The position numbers were made by a program, and so were the translations under genes. 64,000 bases of DNA from Tethya wilhelma (taxonomy: Eukaryota; Porifera; Demospongiae; Tethyida; Tethyidae): NCBI GenBank assembly GCA_964030475.1, contig CAXIPT010000001.1:5569652-5633651 (forward strand), written 5' to 3'. Shown here one piece after another: positions 23,319-35,800 of this stretch. How positions within the stretch are numbered: the stretch's first letter is position 1; every line of letters begins with the position of its first letter. The notes under the pieces are model-generated. The model worked only from the letters and a program-made list of their open reading frames with translations, searched no databases and had not been told where the DNA came from.

Positions 23319-26300
23319 ATGGATCTCTGTAGATGTACAGTGACTCTATTCTTACTCTTTTGGGTAAGAGCCACCGCCGACCCAGAAGGTAGTACTGGAG
23401 AGGTTTCGTTAGACATTGATCAAGTGCTGTCAACTTTCACGAGTCCTTCGTCTACCATTGCTATGCCGTTGCCAACCACCCTGCCCTCACCCCAAGTACA
23501 AAGTACTACACAAGAAGAAAGTTCGTTAAGTACAACTGAACCCCCTTCAGAAGATATTGCAAATCCCTCAAAGGATGATGACAAAGCTTCAGATATAAAA
23601 GTAGTGACTGACAAGCCACCAGAAGAGCCTTCAACTGTCCTTCCTGATGCCACATCCCCTAACCCACCTGTAGCAACTTCTCAAAATGAAAGGTGAATTG
23701 TAGTCCTGTGTCATTGTATTCATACTCATGCATCGGTTGTTGGTGTTCGTTCCCTAGCGTAGCAAGATTGAATCATTCATGAATATTGAATAAATGTTTG
23801 TGTGGTCTGGTTACCATGGTGTACATGTATAGGGTTCTCAACTGCACCTTTAGGTATAGCAAAAGCAAAATCTCTTGTAGGATAATTAATCTGTTATCAT
23901 CTCTCTATTCCTGTTGTTTACTGTCCTCATACAAACACTCAACAGCAGTTGTTCTGTATAATTATGTCTATTAATGAATCAGCAGACTTGTACCTCTACA
24001 TGTATATTGTATGCGTATGGCACACTGAATGTGTATATTAAACAGTTCCTTCACATTTTTACACTCCTGAATAACCCTACCCTTAGCTCTCTCAACGCGA
24101 GTGTTACTCAAGCACCAACAGATGCTGCTTCACACATTGAACCTGAAGGTGTAGACCCTAGCTACCCACCGGGAGAAATCGAACCGTCTATCAGTATTTC
24201 AATCTTCTTCATCTTTATCCTATTAGGTAGGTACCATTGGTAGTGAGATACCCTGTGTACATACACACACACTCACACTCATGTATGCTCATACTCTTAC
24301 AGGTATATCATCAATAGTTGTGTTTATAATGATCAAGGTGAAGTTCAAGTATCTTCCTGAGAGTATCGCGTTCGTTTTCATAGGTCAGTTTCTTCACTGT
24401 GTGTGCTACATGTAGGTAAACCACTCATCCAACAAATTCCACATGTTCAAGAATCTGTACCTAGTTAATGTTTCCTTTTATAAGCTTACTATATATTGTA
24501 TACCATTTGCCGATAGACATTGCACTTTAGTGTCATTGATCTATTGTCCTCTATGGACCAGACTGTTACCATTGGTTGTTTTTGTGTGTTTTCTTTTGTT
24601 TGATGGTTTGAATTCCGTGATCACTATTGTATGTCCCTGGTGCCTAGTACCTCCCTCTCCTGTGGAAACTGAAGCTAGTATTAACGAATTTCAGAGCATA
24701 TATTCTCTCATTGACTGTTACCAGGCTGCTGGCCCAACACATGTGGCTGCATGCTTACAGTGTTCACTGTCTGTGCTGTATTGTCATTGAAAGGACAGTT
24801 GTGTGTTTAAACTCTACACACACAATGTTATATGTGTGTATTATGATGGATGGGTATTCATTTCTGTACACTTTAGGGTTGATAATTGGCTTCATATACC
24901 ACTTCATCATTCACAATAAGATGGGATTTGAACTCAAGTACCAGGAGAAGTTCTCCTCCCAGTCCTTCTTTCTTCTCCTCCTTCCTCCCATCATATTTGA
25001 ATCAGGATATTCTCTACACAAGGTAGCTACCTACTCTGTTTAGATGGCACTGTTGTGAATACCTCTATACTTCCTTGTGTTTCTCCTTACAATAATTTTC
25101 TTTGTATTCTAGGGTAACTTTTTCCAGAATCTTGGTTCCATTGTGGTATTTGCTGTGCTGGGCACAGCTGTTTCAACATTTATTGTGGGTGGAGGGCTAT
25201 TTGCACTCTCCAAGCTGGATGTCATCTACCAGCTGAATTTTGTGCAGAGGTAGGGATTCATATGTTGTAAATTTAAATGCACACACACACACACNGATCC
25301 TCTACCAACCCCCATTCTTCCTGCCTTCCATCCTAGGGGGTGCCATATGGTGTACAGGTACTCACCCATCCACAGAGATTACAATACCAGTGCATGCTAT
25401 AATATTTATTTATCAACTTGCCAAATTACTCATCCCTCCTTTAATAGGCAAGGATGAGAGACACACATCAACTGGAGCAGATGCTACAGAGGATGTGTCA
25501 TCTGAAATTGGTCATCAGTCTGATCATGGGCTCAACTAGTAATATCACTCCTATACAACAAGTGGACACAATGAAGTCAACTCTTTTGCCATAGTATTTT
25601 TTTTTAGATCTTAATTCATGGACGAATATATGCTGCACATGCAATAGTTTCCAATATAGTTAGCTACCATTGCTTAATCAAAATATTGTACTTCTAAGTT
25701 TAGCAAGAAGAGAGAGAATGAAGGGGTCAGTGTGTAGCAGTAGGTACCTGATAGGACAGCAACAATGGCTCCAGCAATGAAGCATCCAAAGTGCCAGAGA
25801 GGGAAGTAGAGTATCACAGCAAAGAAGGTTGCAATGATACCCAACAACATGAATGCCGCTGATGCTGCTAGACTGGACTTCACTGAAAATAATATAAATG
25901 ATAAACACGTTGTCAAAATAATATTTAGTAACCAAGGAATTTTTGTTCATATCAAATTATTTGATGTTGCTAAGCACTGTTGGCATGCTCATATCAAACC
26001 ATCACAGGCTTCCTAAGGGTGTGGATCAAAGGCAGCCAACAAAAGGAACATAACTGTAACACCACATTGATGTCAACTAAGCAAACACAATACATACACT
26101 TTAGGTCTTAACACGTTGCAACTGGATGGTACAGGTAAGCTGTTCATTCCTTCTGGCCCACAAATTTGCAGCTTTGAGATCACCATAAATGAACATACCC
26201 ATATAATACTGATATACTGATGCAATGCATATACTCATGCATGGCAATATGTATATGTAATAATACATGACCATTGTGGTATAAGGAGCATGATGGGCCA

Positions 26301-27975
26301 TGGGCCATCATTATACTCCGGATCCATTCAGTACATTGCACGGCAATATTTAAAGTTGATTTTGGGAGAGCCACATATACATTATCTTTCCACATGGGAA
26401 TATTAACTACAATATTAAAATTCTTCATCATCATCAGTATAATAAACTACTTGTAAGGTAAAGCGGGGCAATTCCGAACCCGGGGGTAATTCCGATGTCG
26501 CAGCGCCAGCTAATTTCTCTACTATGAACGCTGTCCAGATAATGCTTTTCTTGAACTGCAGATCTGGTAGGTTCTGTTGATAGAAAAAGTCACCGCTGAA
26601 TAGCACTTATAGTAGAGAAATAAGCACATCGAAATTACCCCGCCCCGTCGAAATTGCCCCGCCTTACCTTACTATATATATATATAGATGAAAATTTTGG
26701 TCTGGAATCTGATCCAAATGCATCTTGCATGAATAACTACATATCTTAGTAACGTCCATACTGATAACACTGGTCAATGCCCGCAGCTAGTCTCACTAGC
26801 CAGACTCTCCCGTAACTTGATCTGGGAGAGCCCGGCACCAGTCTGGCTATTATGAGTGAGACTATATAGCTGGCAGCTATAGCTGCTGTGTGCTAGATAT
26901 ATAATAGGATGCCATGCACATGCAGTAATAATAGTGAATTGTCCAGTTACTTTTAATAATAGCATGAAACAGATGAAGCCTATTCAGGTTTTTTTATTAT
27001 TGCAATTATTATTGTAATTATAATTGTGATATTAGNATCTTCCTGAGAGTATTGCGTTCGTTTTCATAGGTCAGTTTCTTCACTGTGTGTGCTACCTGTA
27101 TGTAACCACTCATCCAATAAATTCCACATGTTTAAGAATCTGTACCTAGTTAATGTTTCCTTTATAAACTTACTATATATTGTATACCATCTACCAATAG
27201 ACATTGCACATAGTGTCATTGATCCATTGTCCTCTCTATGGGCCAGACTGTTACCATTGGTTGTTTTTGTGTGTTTTCTTTTGTTTGATGGTTTGAATTC
27301 CGTGATCACTATTGTATGTCCCTGGTGCCTTGTACCTCCCTCTCCTGTGGAAACAGAAGCTAGTATTAACAAATTTCAGAGCATATATTCTCTCATTGAC
27401 TGTTGCCAGGTTGCTGGCCCAACACATGTGGCTACATACTTACAGTGTTCACTGTCTGTGCTGTATTGTCATTGAAAGGACAGTTGTGTGTTTGTCTGTG
27501 TGTAAACTCTACACACACAATGTTATATGTATGTATTATGATGGATGGGTATTCATTTCTGTACACTTCAGGGTTGATAATTGGCTTCATATACCACTTC
27601 ATCATTCACAATAAGATGGGATTTGAACTCAAGTACCAGGAGAAGTTCTCCTCCCAGTCCTTCTTTCTTCTCCTCCTTCCTCCCATCATATTTGAATCAG
27701 GATATTCTCTACACAAGGTAGCTACCTACTCGGCGTTTAGATTGTACTGTTGTGAATACCTCTATACTTCCTTGTGTTTCTCCTTACAATAATTTTCTTT
27801 GTATTCTAGGGTAACTTCTTCCAGAATCTTGGTTCCATTGTGGTATTTGCTGTGCTGGGCACAGCTGTTTCAACATTTATTGTGGGTGGAGGGCTATTTG
27901 CACTCTCCAAGCTGGATGTCATCTACCAGCTGAATTTTGTGCAGAGGTAGGGATTCATATGTTGTAAATTTAAAT

Positions 27976-28020
<45 letters not shown>

Positions 28021-30230
28021 AACACCAACACCAACAGCTTCACATTTGGTGCTCTCATATCGGCAGTGGACCCAGTGGCTACGTTGGCCATCTTCCATGC
28101 TCTTGATGTTAGCCCGACTCTCAACATGCTTGTATTTGGAGAGAGTGTGCTCAACGATGCTGTCTCCATTGTTATGACCAAGTAAGGCAGCTGTGTCACA
28201 TTGACACAATAGCTGTGTCTGTATTACTTAGTAATACCACACACTGTTGTAGCCTTTTCCACTATATGTGCTACACCATCATCTTTGGTGTTGCATTGGT
28301 TTTCAACTTCCCCTTTCTTGTTTCAATTTCCAGAACTATATTGAAGCAAGCCACAAGCACTGCTCCACCTGGACTGATGCTGTTGCATTCCCTGGGCAAC
28401 TTTCTGCTCATGTTCTGTGTGTCTGCTATCATTGGCATCATCTTTGCCCTCGGTAGTGCTCTGGTGAGCTTTGCACATTCTTTTGTTATCACTGACTGGG
28501 GGTAGTGTTTCCCACTAGTTGTGATTTTCAACCAAAATCTCCAAGTATAACACACTTCAAAATGAGTGCACATACTCTATGTATCTCTCACAAACATCAT
28601 GATATTCTTGCTTTCCCAAAACTCTTTACAGTTTCTAAAGTTTGTGAACCTTCGAAAGCACTACTCCCTGGAGTTTGTCATGTGGTTCCTGTTTGCATTT
28701 GGTCCCTACTTCCTTGCCGAGGGTCTCAAGCTCTCGGGCATCATGGCCGTCCTCTTCTGTGGCATTGTGATGTCCCACTACACTCACTTCAACCTCTCCC
28801 CAGTCACTCAGGTCACAGTGCAACAGACCATGAGAATGGTCTCCTTCATGGCAGGTGGGTGCCTTTGATGAGGCCTGTTCACAATTACTCCTGTGTTGTA
28901 GTTTGTGTAGTTCTGATTGACCAGCATGGTCCCATGTGATGTGTTGTGTGTTGTTCTACAGAGACCGTGGTGTTCCTCTACATCGGCATGCAACTCTTTA
29001 CCATCACCACCTCCTTCAAGGTGGAGCTCATCATTTGGAGTCTCATTTTGATCTTGATTGGAAGGGCTGCCAATATCTTCCCCCTTTCATTCACTGTGAA
29101 TCGTTTCAGGGCCGTGAAGATTAGCAGTCGAATGCAATTTGTCATGTGGTTCAGTGGTGAGTGTGTCACAGTGTGTGTGCTCTCCCTCAGTGCCATTTCA
29201 TCTTGTAGCAAGACTAATGTTTCTGGAACTGAGAATCTATTATGCCAATTATAGAAACAATTCTATTCTTCCGTGTAGGTCTACGAGGTGCCATTGCGTA
29301 TGCACTTGCTCTCAACTTGTCAGAAGAGAAAGACTTTGCCAGTGCTGAGGTGATCCGTGTGCTGGACACCACCACTCTCATCATTGTGCTCTTCACGATA
29401 GTGGTGTTTGGAGGCTCAACTCTGCCTCTACTGAAGGTCAGCATCTCTACACTCCTACTGTGTGTGTACTGGCTGTTATGGCTGCATGTAATGAGTGTGT
29501 GTAACACAATTAAGTACTTAAGTCTATAGACTACCAAGCTCTTTGTCTAGCTCGATAGAGTGACTAAGCCTATACTGTGATTGTCTCTCTCCCTGTATGT
29601 ATGTATACACTGCCGTTAATTACAGTGTTTGAGTAAAGGTGTTGAGGGTAGTGACTTGACACTGAGCAAGACTCAGGATCAGGGAGCTGCTATACCAGCT
29701 TCGACCGGTGAAGGAGATGAAGATCGCAGCCGCTTTACGAGGGGAAGACACGAGTGGTTCCTTCGATTGGACTATAGGTGAGTCATTGATATAGTCCACC
29801 ACAAGTTGCAGTATTGACCGACTTTATAGCATCAAATGGCATTAATTTTTGTTTGTCTTTTCATTCTAGGTTTTTCAGACCATTCCTCATCAGAAGGTTT
29901 ACCAAACAAGTAAGTCTTGAGTTTACATAGGTAACCACATGCAATAATTAGCCATGCATATTGCATACTGTGACATCATTGCTGGCTCTCCTTGTACGTA
30001 CCAACGTGCAGGAAGTCCAAGATGCTCGTATTGAGATGCAGCGTCGTACCAATGAGTGGTACCAAGGCCTGAGAGCCGTGACCAGCGATGAAGAAGAGGA
30101 GCAGTTGAGTCATGAAACTGTCCACACAGAACTCAGTGAAGGCATTAGAGACAGACGGAGTGCTTCCAACTCCAGTAGCACTTCGGTTGAAAGTAGAACT
30201 TCATCGTCACCGATAAATTTACCCGTATGA
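23319..30230 (+). CDS. SLC9A8: Sodium/proton exchanger 8-like (endomembrane NHE)
   Basis: NHE8-type exchangers swap Na+ or K+ for H+ in Golgi and endosome membranes. Exon 1 encodes a signal peptide ([16 protein letters not shown]) and about 100 residues rich in S/T/P; the first TM follows ([14 protein letters not shown]). Family blocks in order are [149 protein letters not shown] and [16 protein letters not shown], then a cytoplasmic tail with [15 protein letters not shown], stop 30228-30230. The cation-site ND pair in [10 protein letters not shown] is present. The exons for KYLPES to [18 protein letters not shown] occur twice (24.35-25.25 and 27.04-27.95 kb); only the second copy is contiguous with the downstream exons. 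Confidence 0.92.
24351..25294 (+). repeat. Copy A of an NHE8 segment (duplicate of 27037-27990)
   Basis: This block holds three NHE8 coding pieces plus introns and ends in a short AC run at N 25295. Copy B starts directly after N 27036 at the matching base and differs by scattered substitutions and small indels. Both are in the same orientation. Confidence 0.95.
25296..25540 (+). other. Orphan exon-like fragment of unknown gene
   Basis: After N 25295 comes an open stretch reading [15 protein letters not shown], followed by a possible splice site (GTACTC). A later piece reads [16 protein letters not shown] and stops near 25539. The first piece resembles a transporter TM segment (TMEM144-like by memory, weak). 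It does not continue NHE8 and may belong to sequence joined here by the assembler. Confidence 0.25.
25701..26114 (-). repeat. 414-bp copy of a claudin-like gene exon (duplicate of 30864-31277)
   Basis: The offset between copies is constant (5163 bp) from end to end and I saw no base difference. The block holds the exon encoding [17 protein letters not shown] and [13 protein letters not shown] plus intron, with no companion exons nearby. It is thus a duplicated fragment or an alternative haplotype. Confidence 0.95.
26455..26670. mobile_element. 216-bp inverted-repeat element (MITE-like)
   Basis: Ends AAGGTAAAGCGGGGCAATT and AATTGCCCCGCCTTACCTT are inverted copies with one difference. A second inverted pair (TAATTTCTCTACTA / TAGTAGAGAAATA) lies inside. 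There is no open frame of note. It sits only in the sequence next to the duplicated fragments, not in the copy at 31.3 kb. Confidence 0.75.
26789..26863. repeat. Imperfect palindrome, 75 bp
   Basis: AGTCTCACTAGCCAGACTCTCCC at the left is answered by GGGAGAG ... CAGTCTGGCTA ... GTGAGACT at the right, with small insertions. It is possibly another short fold-back insertion. Confidence 0.55.
27036..27990 (+). repeat. Copy B of the NHE8 segment, starting at an N join
   Basis: This copy matches 24351-25294 from its first base after the N. It runs on into the complete downstream NHE8 exons, so it is the copy belonging to the intact 3' part of the gene. Confidence 0.95.
27978..28019. repeat. (CA)n array before an NHE8 acceptor
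   Basis: This sense CA array is followed by CCAACA repeats and the acceptor of the exon [13 protein letters not shown], about 18 nt away. Confidence 0.95.
29521..29566. repeat. Relic of the 21.4-kb fold-back element
   Basis: GTCTAGCTCGATAGA at 29545-29559 is identical to 21484-21498 inside the terminal arm of the 21.4-kb element. AGTCTATAGACT at 29521-29532 resembles the opposite end. It lies in an NHE8 intron. Confidence 0.5.
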
Positions 30231-30579
30231 TGATGATGTGTCTATCTAGTGTGTGTGTGTGTGTGTGTGTACATGTGTGTGTCTTTATGTGTAGCATAGT
30301 ACATGTTGGTGTCAATTGGTTGTGCAATCAATACTGAATTTACCCCAACAGGTTTGGTATTATTCTTGTGTGAGTGTGTTGTCTCTGTTTTATTAATGAA
30401 TTTTATACAAAAGATCAAGAGTTGTACATAAGGTGATGTATGTAGCACAATGTCATGATATGGCATGTGTAGCAACAACATTGAATATAGAGAATTGAGA
30501 ATGTCTATTGAATGACTAGCGAGTGAATTTACTACTAAGAAGAAATGATATAAAAATAAGTTATCCTTGTTAGAAAAAT

Positions 30580-32081
30580 TCAGTTGCGTTTGTTTGGTTT
30601 GTAAACAAACTTGTTCTTCGGTGGGCACATTGCCCTGTAGAAGATAGCCACAATTCCCACAACAGCTGCAATGGTGTTGATGATAAAGGCAGCCAGTGCA
30701 ATACCAAAACCATAGGAGAGACAGCCCTCTTGCTGCCTCCCATTCAGGGAGAAGAAACCAGCGAAATCCTGATCCAGATCAGCAAAGACTCCTAGACTAA
30801 TTGCATAGAATATCACTGTGTGTGCATGTGTGAATGGAGTACTTATCATAAATAATGGTTTGTTAGCAAGAAGAGAGAGAATGAAGGGGTCAGTGTGTAG
30901 CAGTAGGTACCTGATAGGACAGCAACAATGGCTCCAGCAATGAAGCATCCAAAGTGCCAGAGAGGGAAGTAGAGTATCACAGCAAAGAAGGTTGCAATGA
31001 TACCCAACAACATGAATGCCGCTGATGCTGCTAGACTGGACTTCACTGAAAATAATATAAATGATAAACACGTTGTCAAAATAATATTTAGTAACCAAGG
31101 AATTTTTGTTCATATCAAATTATTTGATGTTGCTAAGCACTGTTGGCATGCTCATATCAAACCATCACAGGCTTCCTAAGGGTGTGGATCAAAGGCAGCC
31201 AACAAAAGGAACATAACTGTAACACCACATTGATGTCAACTAAGCAAACACAATACATACACTTTAGGTCTTAACACCTGAACATGACTGTAAGCTTAGT
31301 CTAGCCCTTCCTTATTCCTTCTAACTCTCATCCATCTTAATATACCACTGTGTTAAAGGGTGAGCTCACTCACTATCATTGCAGCTGTCTTGGCTGTAAG
31401 AGTTGTGTAACTCTGGGTGGTCAAACACGTCCAGCCTACTGAGGAGAGGAAGAGATGCTCTTGAACAGTTTACACTACTCACAGAAAGACAACCATCCTG
31501 AAGATTTATAATATAAAATTATTATAACATCATAAGATACAATACAAAAAACCGGGTTGTCTGTTACAATAATAAAGATTGAGGTTATTGGGATCATTGA
31601 TGAGCCTGAGCAAGCATTGGGAGGTTTCCATTGCTTGCAAAGATAACACCATTTAAATTTCATGGTCACAATTGGACTACATACCTGGGGTTGCTGTTCC
31701 AATGAAAGTCCCTGCTCCAATATCTCCAGTGTGACGTCATATGAAATACACCTGGAGAACAGTCCCTGAGTCTTGAACGTTGCACCATCTATAACCCCAG
31801 CATCCTTGCGCTCAGTCTCAAACCGAGACCACTGTCCGATTCCCAAGCTAACAGCTCCAAGAATTACACCAATAGCAAGCAGAATCAAACTGAAGAGCTG
31901 TAATTAGGTAGAGTGTGCGTTGCACATGCACTAAGTAAACATCAGTCATGAATACACTAATTTATGCCATTGATTTATGTATTCAGTGCTATTGTGCAAA
32001 GAAACAATCATGATCACTAAACAATAGTAACATACTCACAGAAACAGGATTGAAGTTGGTAAAAGAAAGAAGTTTAGCCAT
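30580..32081 (-). CDS. Claudin/PMP22-superfamily four-TM protein
   Basis: About 250 residues in five exons. The start at 32079-32081 gives MAKLLSFTNFNPVS. TM1 is LFSLILLAIGVILGAVSLGI (exon about 31896-31686), followed by GQW...QGLFSRC, which resembles the claudin-superfamily first-loop signature (W, GL[WF], C). A Cys-containing loop follows (DGCLSVSSVNCSRA, exon about 31499-31384). TM2-TM3 are [17 protein letters not shown] and [12 protein letters not shown] (about 31046-30911), then VIFYAISLGVFADLDQDF and a last TM FIINTIAAVVGIVAIFY with a basic tail CPPKNKFVYKPNKRN, stop 30580. Expected role: cell-surface or junctional tetraspan. I cannot assign it to claudin, clarin, LHFPL or TMEM47 subgroups. 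One exon is copied at 25701-26114. Confidence 0.72.
30864..31277 (-). repeat. 414-bp block duplicated at 25701-26114
   Basis: This is the original context of the copied claudin-like exon, since neighbouring exons of the same gene flank it on both sides. Confidence 0.95.
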
Positions 32082-32844
32082 CTTGATCTTGTATAAATTC
32101 TCCCTGGCAAAACTCCACTGGAAACAGTAGAAATTGATGTGTAGCTACTGGAATGCAATGAAAAAATGTTCTAATTGAACGAAAAAAATATTGGAACAGA
32201 TTTTAGGGGGCGTGTTTAGAGCCTAGGGGGCGGGTTGGAACCACGAGACTGCAATCCCAGTGTTGAAGCTGTGGTAACTTCTAGGGAACTGATTCACGAA
32301 GAATTTGCTGTCTTGCAGGTACTTATGTATATCCTGAAAGTAAAATCTCGTTTTGCACAACAGAGTAACCCATTTCCGAATACTAATCAGTAAAACTCAG
32401 TAATCTTTTCTGACCGCATGGTTAGAACGAGCACTGTGCTGTGTGGTTTCTAAATAAGTATCATTCTCCATCTTTGATTCTTTATAGGCTTATTAAAGAA
32501 AGAAGAACTCCTTCGTCGCTGGCATTGGTTGGAAGGTGTTGTCTGTATTTAATAGGTAAGTGTACTTAAAGTTTTGGTTTTCTACAAAGAAAGTGTGTAT
32601 CAAATTAATATTGTCTAGTTGTGTATAATTTACTTTGAAATTCTTAAAGTTGATGTTGATCAACTATGTCTGTATAAAGTGTTAATGGTGACCATTCTCC
32701 CCTTCACAACATGAAACATTTCTCTATCAATAGAAACACCACAACGGCATGTAATTGTACATGGGTATTGAGAACCGATGACATGAAATGTATTATTCAT
32801 TTCTTTATCTATCCTTTAGCCTATCTATAGAGAACACTACCACA
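32082..32844. promoter_or_regulatory. Divergent region, four-TM gene / NNT, with NNT 5' UTR introns
   Basis: This region holds a GC-richer patch (GGGGGCGGGTTGG near 32225-32237) and probable non-coding first exon(s) of NNT. A CTTTAG acceptor near 32818 precedes the coding exon. No other gene is seen. Confidence 0.5.
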
Positions 32845-35800
32845 ATGCTTGGCCTGTTGAAAGCTCCAAGATGGCTTCACCAATCTTCGTTTACTCATGC
32901 CCGAAGGCATGCTTTGAGGCAGAGTAACAAGTGGAGGACAGCTGTACGTCAGTTCTGCTCTAAGACAGAGGCTGAAGCTCCTCCTCCTGGTACACCTTAC
33001 AACAAGCTGGTCGTGGGAGTACCAAAGGAGACCTTTCGAAATGAGAGAAGAGTTGCCATCACCCCAGCGTCTTGTCAGCGTTTAGTCAAGGAAGGTTTCA
33101 GTGTGCTCGTTGAAGATGGAGCTGGTGCCAAAGCAAAGTTTTCAAATGCTGATTACGAAGCGGCTGGAGCAGTTATCAAATCAGCTAATGACGTGTTCTC
33201 TTCTGACATTGTCTTCAAGGTCCGAGCTCCTTCTGCTGAGGAGGTTAGTCTACTGAAGCAAGGCAGCAGTCTTATAAGCTTCCTCTATCCAGCCCAGAAC
33301 AAGGACTTGCTCGATAAACTAGCTGAAAAGAAAGTGAACGTTTTTGCTGTTGACCAGATTCCACGTACAACCAGAGCGCAAGAGTACGATGCTCTCAGCT
33401 CAATGGCCAACATTGCTGGCTACAAAGGTATCGTCGAAGCTGCCAATAACTTTGGAAGATTCTTCACAGGGCAGATCACAGCTGCTGGGAAAGTACCTCC
33501 TGCCAAAGTCCTGGTCATTGGTGGTGGTGTAGCTGGACTCTCTGCTATTGGCACAGCCAAAAACATGGGAGCTATCGTCAGAGCCTTTGACACTCGTGCA
33601 GCTGTCAAGGAACAAGTCGAATCATTTGGAGCCGAGTTTTTGGAGCTAGATGTGAAAGAATCGGGGGAGGGTACAGGAGGATATGCCAAGGAAATGTCCA
33701 AAGAGTTTATTGAAGCTGAAATGGCGCTGTTTGAGAAGCAGTGTAAAGAAGTGGACATCGTCGTCTCTACTGCTCTGATTCCAGGCAAGCCAGCACCGAA
33801 ACTTATCAAGAAGGAGATGATTGAACAGATGAAAGATGGCTCCGTGGTGGTGGACCTTGCAGCTGAAGCTGGTGGCAACATTGAAACAACCAAACCCGGT
33901 GAGCTATACGAATACAAAGGTGTCACACACATCGGATACACCGACTTACCCAGTCGCCTGCCAACGCAGGCCAGCACCCTCTACTCAAACAATGTACTCA
34001 AGTACATGCTCTCAATGGGTCCCAAAGGTCAGTTTCACATCGACCTTAAAGATGATGTCGTCCGACAATCGATTGTTCTCAATAATGGTGAGCTAATGTG
34101 GCCTCCACCCCCCCTGAAGCAGCCTGACCCACCACCAGCTGCTCCCAAGGAACAACAACCAATACCTGTAGTCAAAGCAGAAGTTGTTGCAGAATCACCA
34201 TTCAAGACAAAGCTGAAACAAGCTACTACCTACACCGGAGGGTTGGGTGCACTCCTCGGTCTTGGTATTGCCACACCTAACCCTGCTTTCAGCACAATGG
34301 TGACCACATTCTCACTTTCGGGAATTGTAGGCTACTACACCGTATGGGGTGTCACACCAGCACTCCATTCTCCGCTCATGTCAGTGACAAATGCCGTCTC
34401 GGGTATCACTGCTGTTGGAGGACTCCTCTGCATGGGAGGTGGCTATCTACCGGTGACCAGTCCCCAAGCACTGGCTGCTGCAGCTGCTTTCATCTCCTCC
34501 ATCAACATCTTTGGAGGCTTTCTTATCACTCAACGCATGTTAGACATGTTCAAACGACCGGATGATCCTCCTGAGCACAACTACCTCTACGCCATTCCAG
34601 GAGCTGCCTTCCTTGGAGGGTACCTTGCAGCACATTACCAAGGCTATCCCGATATCCTCCAGATGGCCTACCTTGCTGCCTCCCTCTGCTGTGTCGGAGC
34701 TCTAACTGGACTTTCTTCTCAGACGACTGCTCGTCAAGGCAACGCTCTGGGGATGATCGGTGTGTCAACCGGTATCATAGCCACTCTGTCTAATCTTGGG
34801 GTGTCAAACGAAGTTCTCACGCAAATGCTGGCTGCAATTGGAGCTGGTGGTCTTATTGGAACTGGCATCGCACGTCGAGTAGCCATCACTGATCTGCCAC
34901 AGTTAGTCGCTGCCTTCCATAGTTTCGTTGGCTTGGCTGCAGTTCTCACGTGTATTTCTACCTACATGAGTGAATATGCCCACCTTATGTCAGATCCTGG
35001 TGGAGCAGTCACCAAGGTGGCACTCATCCTTGGTACGTACATCGGAGGAGTCACATTCACCGGATCGTTGATCGCTTTCGGCAAGCTCCAGGGCTCCCTC
35101 TCCTCTGAGCCTCTCCTTCTGCCTGGACGCCACGCCCTCAATGCTGGAATGCTTCTTGCCAACGTAGGAGCAATGGGCTACTATCTGACCAACCCTGGTT
35201 TCAGTGGGGACATGAGTGCTCTCGGAGCCACTGCTGTCATATCATCCACCATGGGTGTCACCCTCACTTCCGCCATCGGTGGAGCCGACATGCCTGTCGT
35301 CATCTCTGTTCTCAACAGCTACAGTGGTTGGGCCTTGTGTGCTGAGGGATTCATGCTCAACAACAACCTCCTCACTATCGTGGGCACCATGATCGGATCG
35401 TCGGGAGCCATTCTCTCCTACATCATGTGCAAAGCCATGAACAGATCACTGACGAATGTCATATTTGGAGGTCTCAACATCGGGACAAAGTCCTCACAGG
35501 GAGGAAAACCGAAGGAGGTCACAGGTACGCACACCGAAGTCGATGTTAGCGAAACAGTTGACCTCATCAAGGAAGCCAAGAACATTATCATCACCCCTGG
35601 ATACGGTCTCTGTGTGGCTCGTGCTCAGTATCCACTAGCTGAGCTGGTGGAGATCCTTCGCAAACAAGGAAAGAATGTTCGATTCGCTGTTCACCCTGTC
35701 GCTGGTCGTATGCCTGGACAGTTGAATGTGTTGTTAGCCGAGGCTGGGGTCCCATACGACATTGTGTTGGAGATGGATGAGATCAATTCTGACTTCCCTG

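Noticed and set aside
24443..25043. Cysteine- and leucine-rich frames between NHE8 exons, repeated at 27089-27475
   Set aside because: These are intron sequence read through splice sites. They repeat only because the whole block is duplicated.
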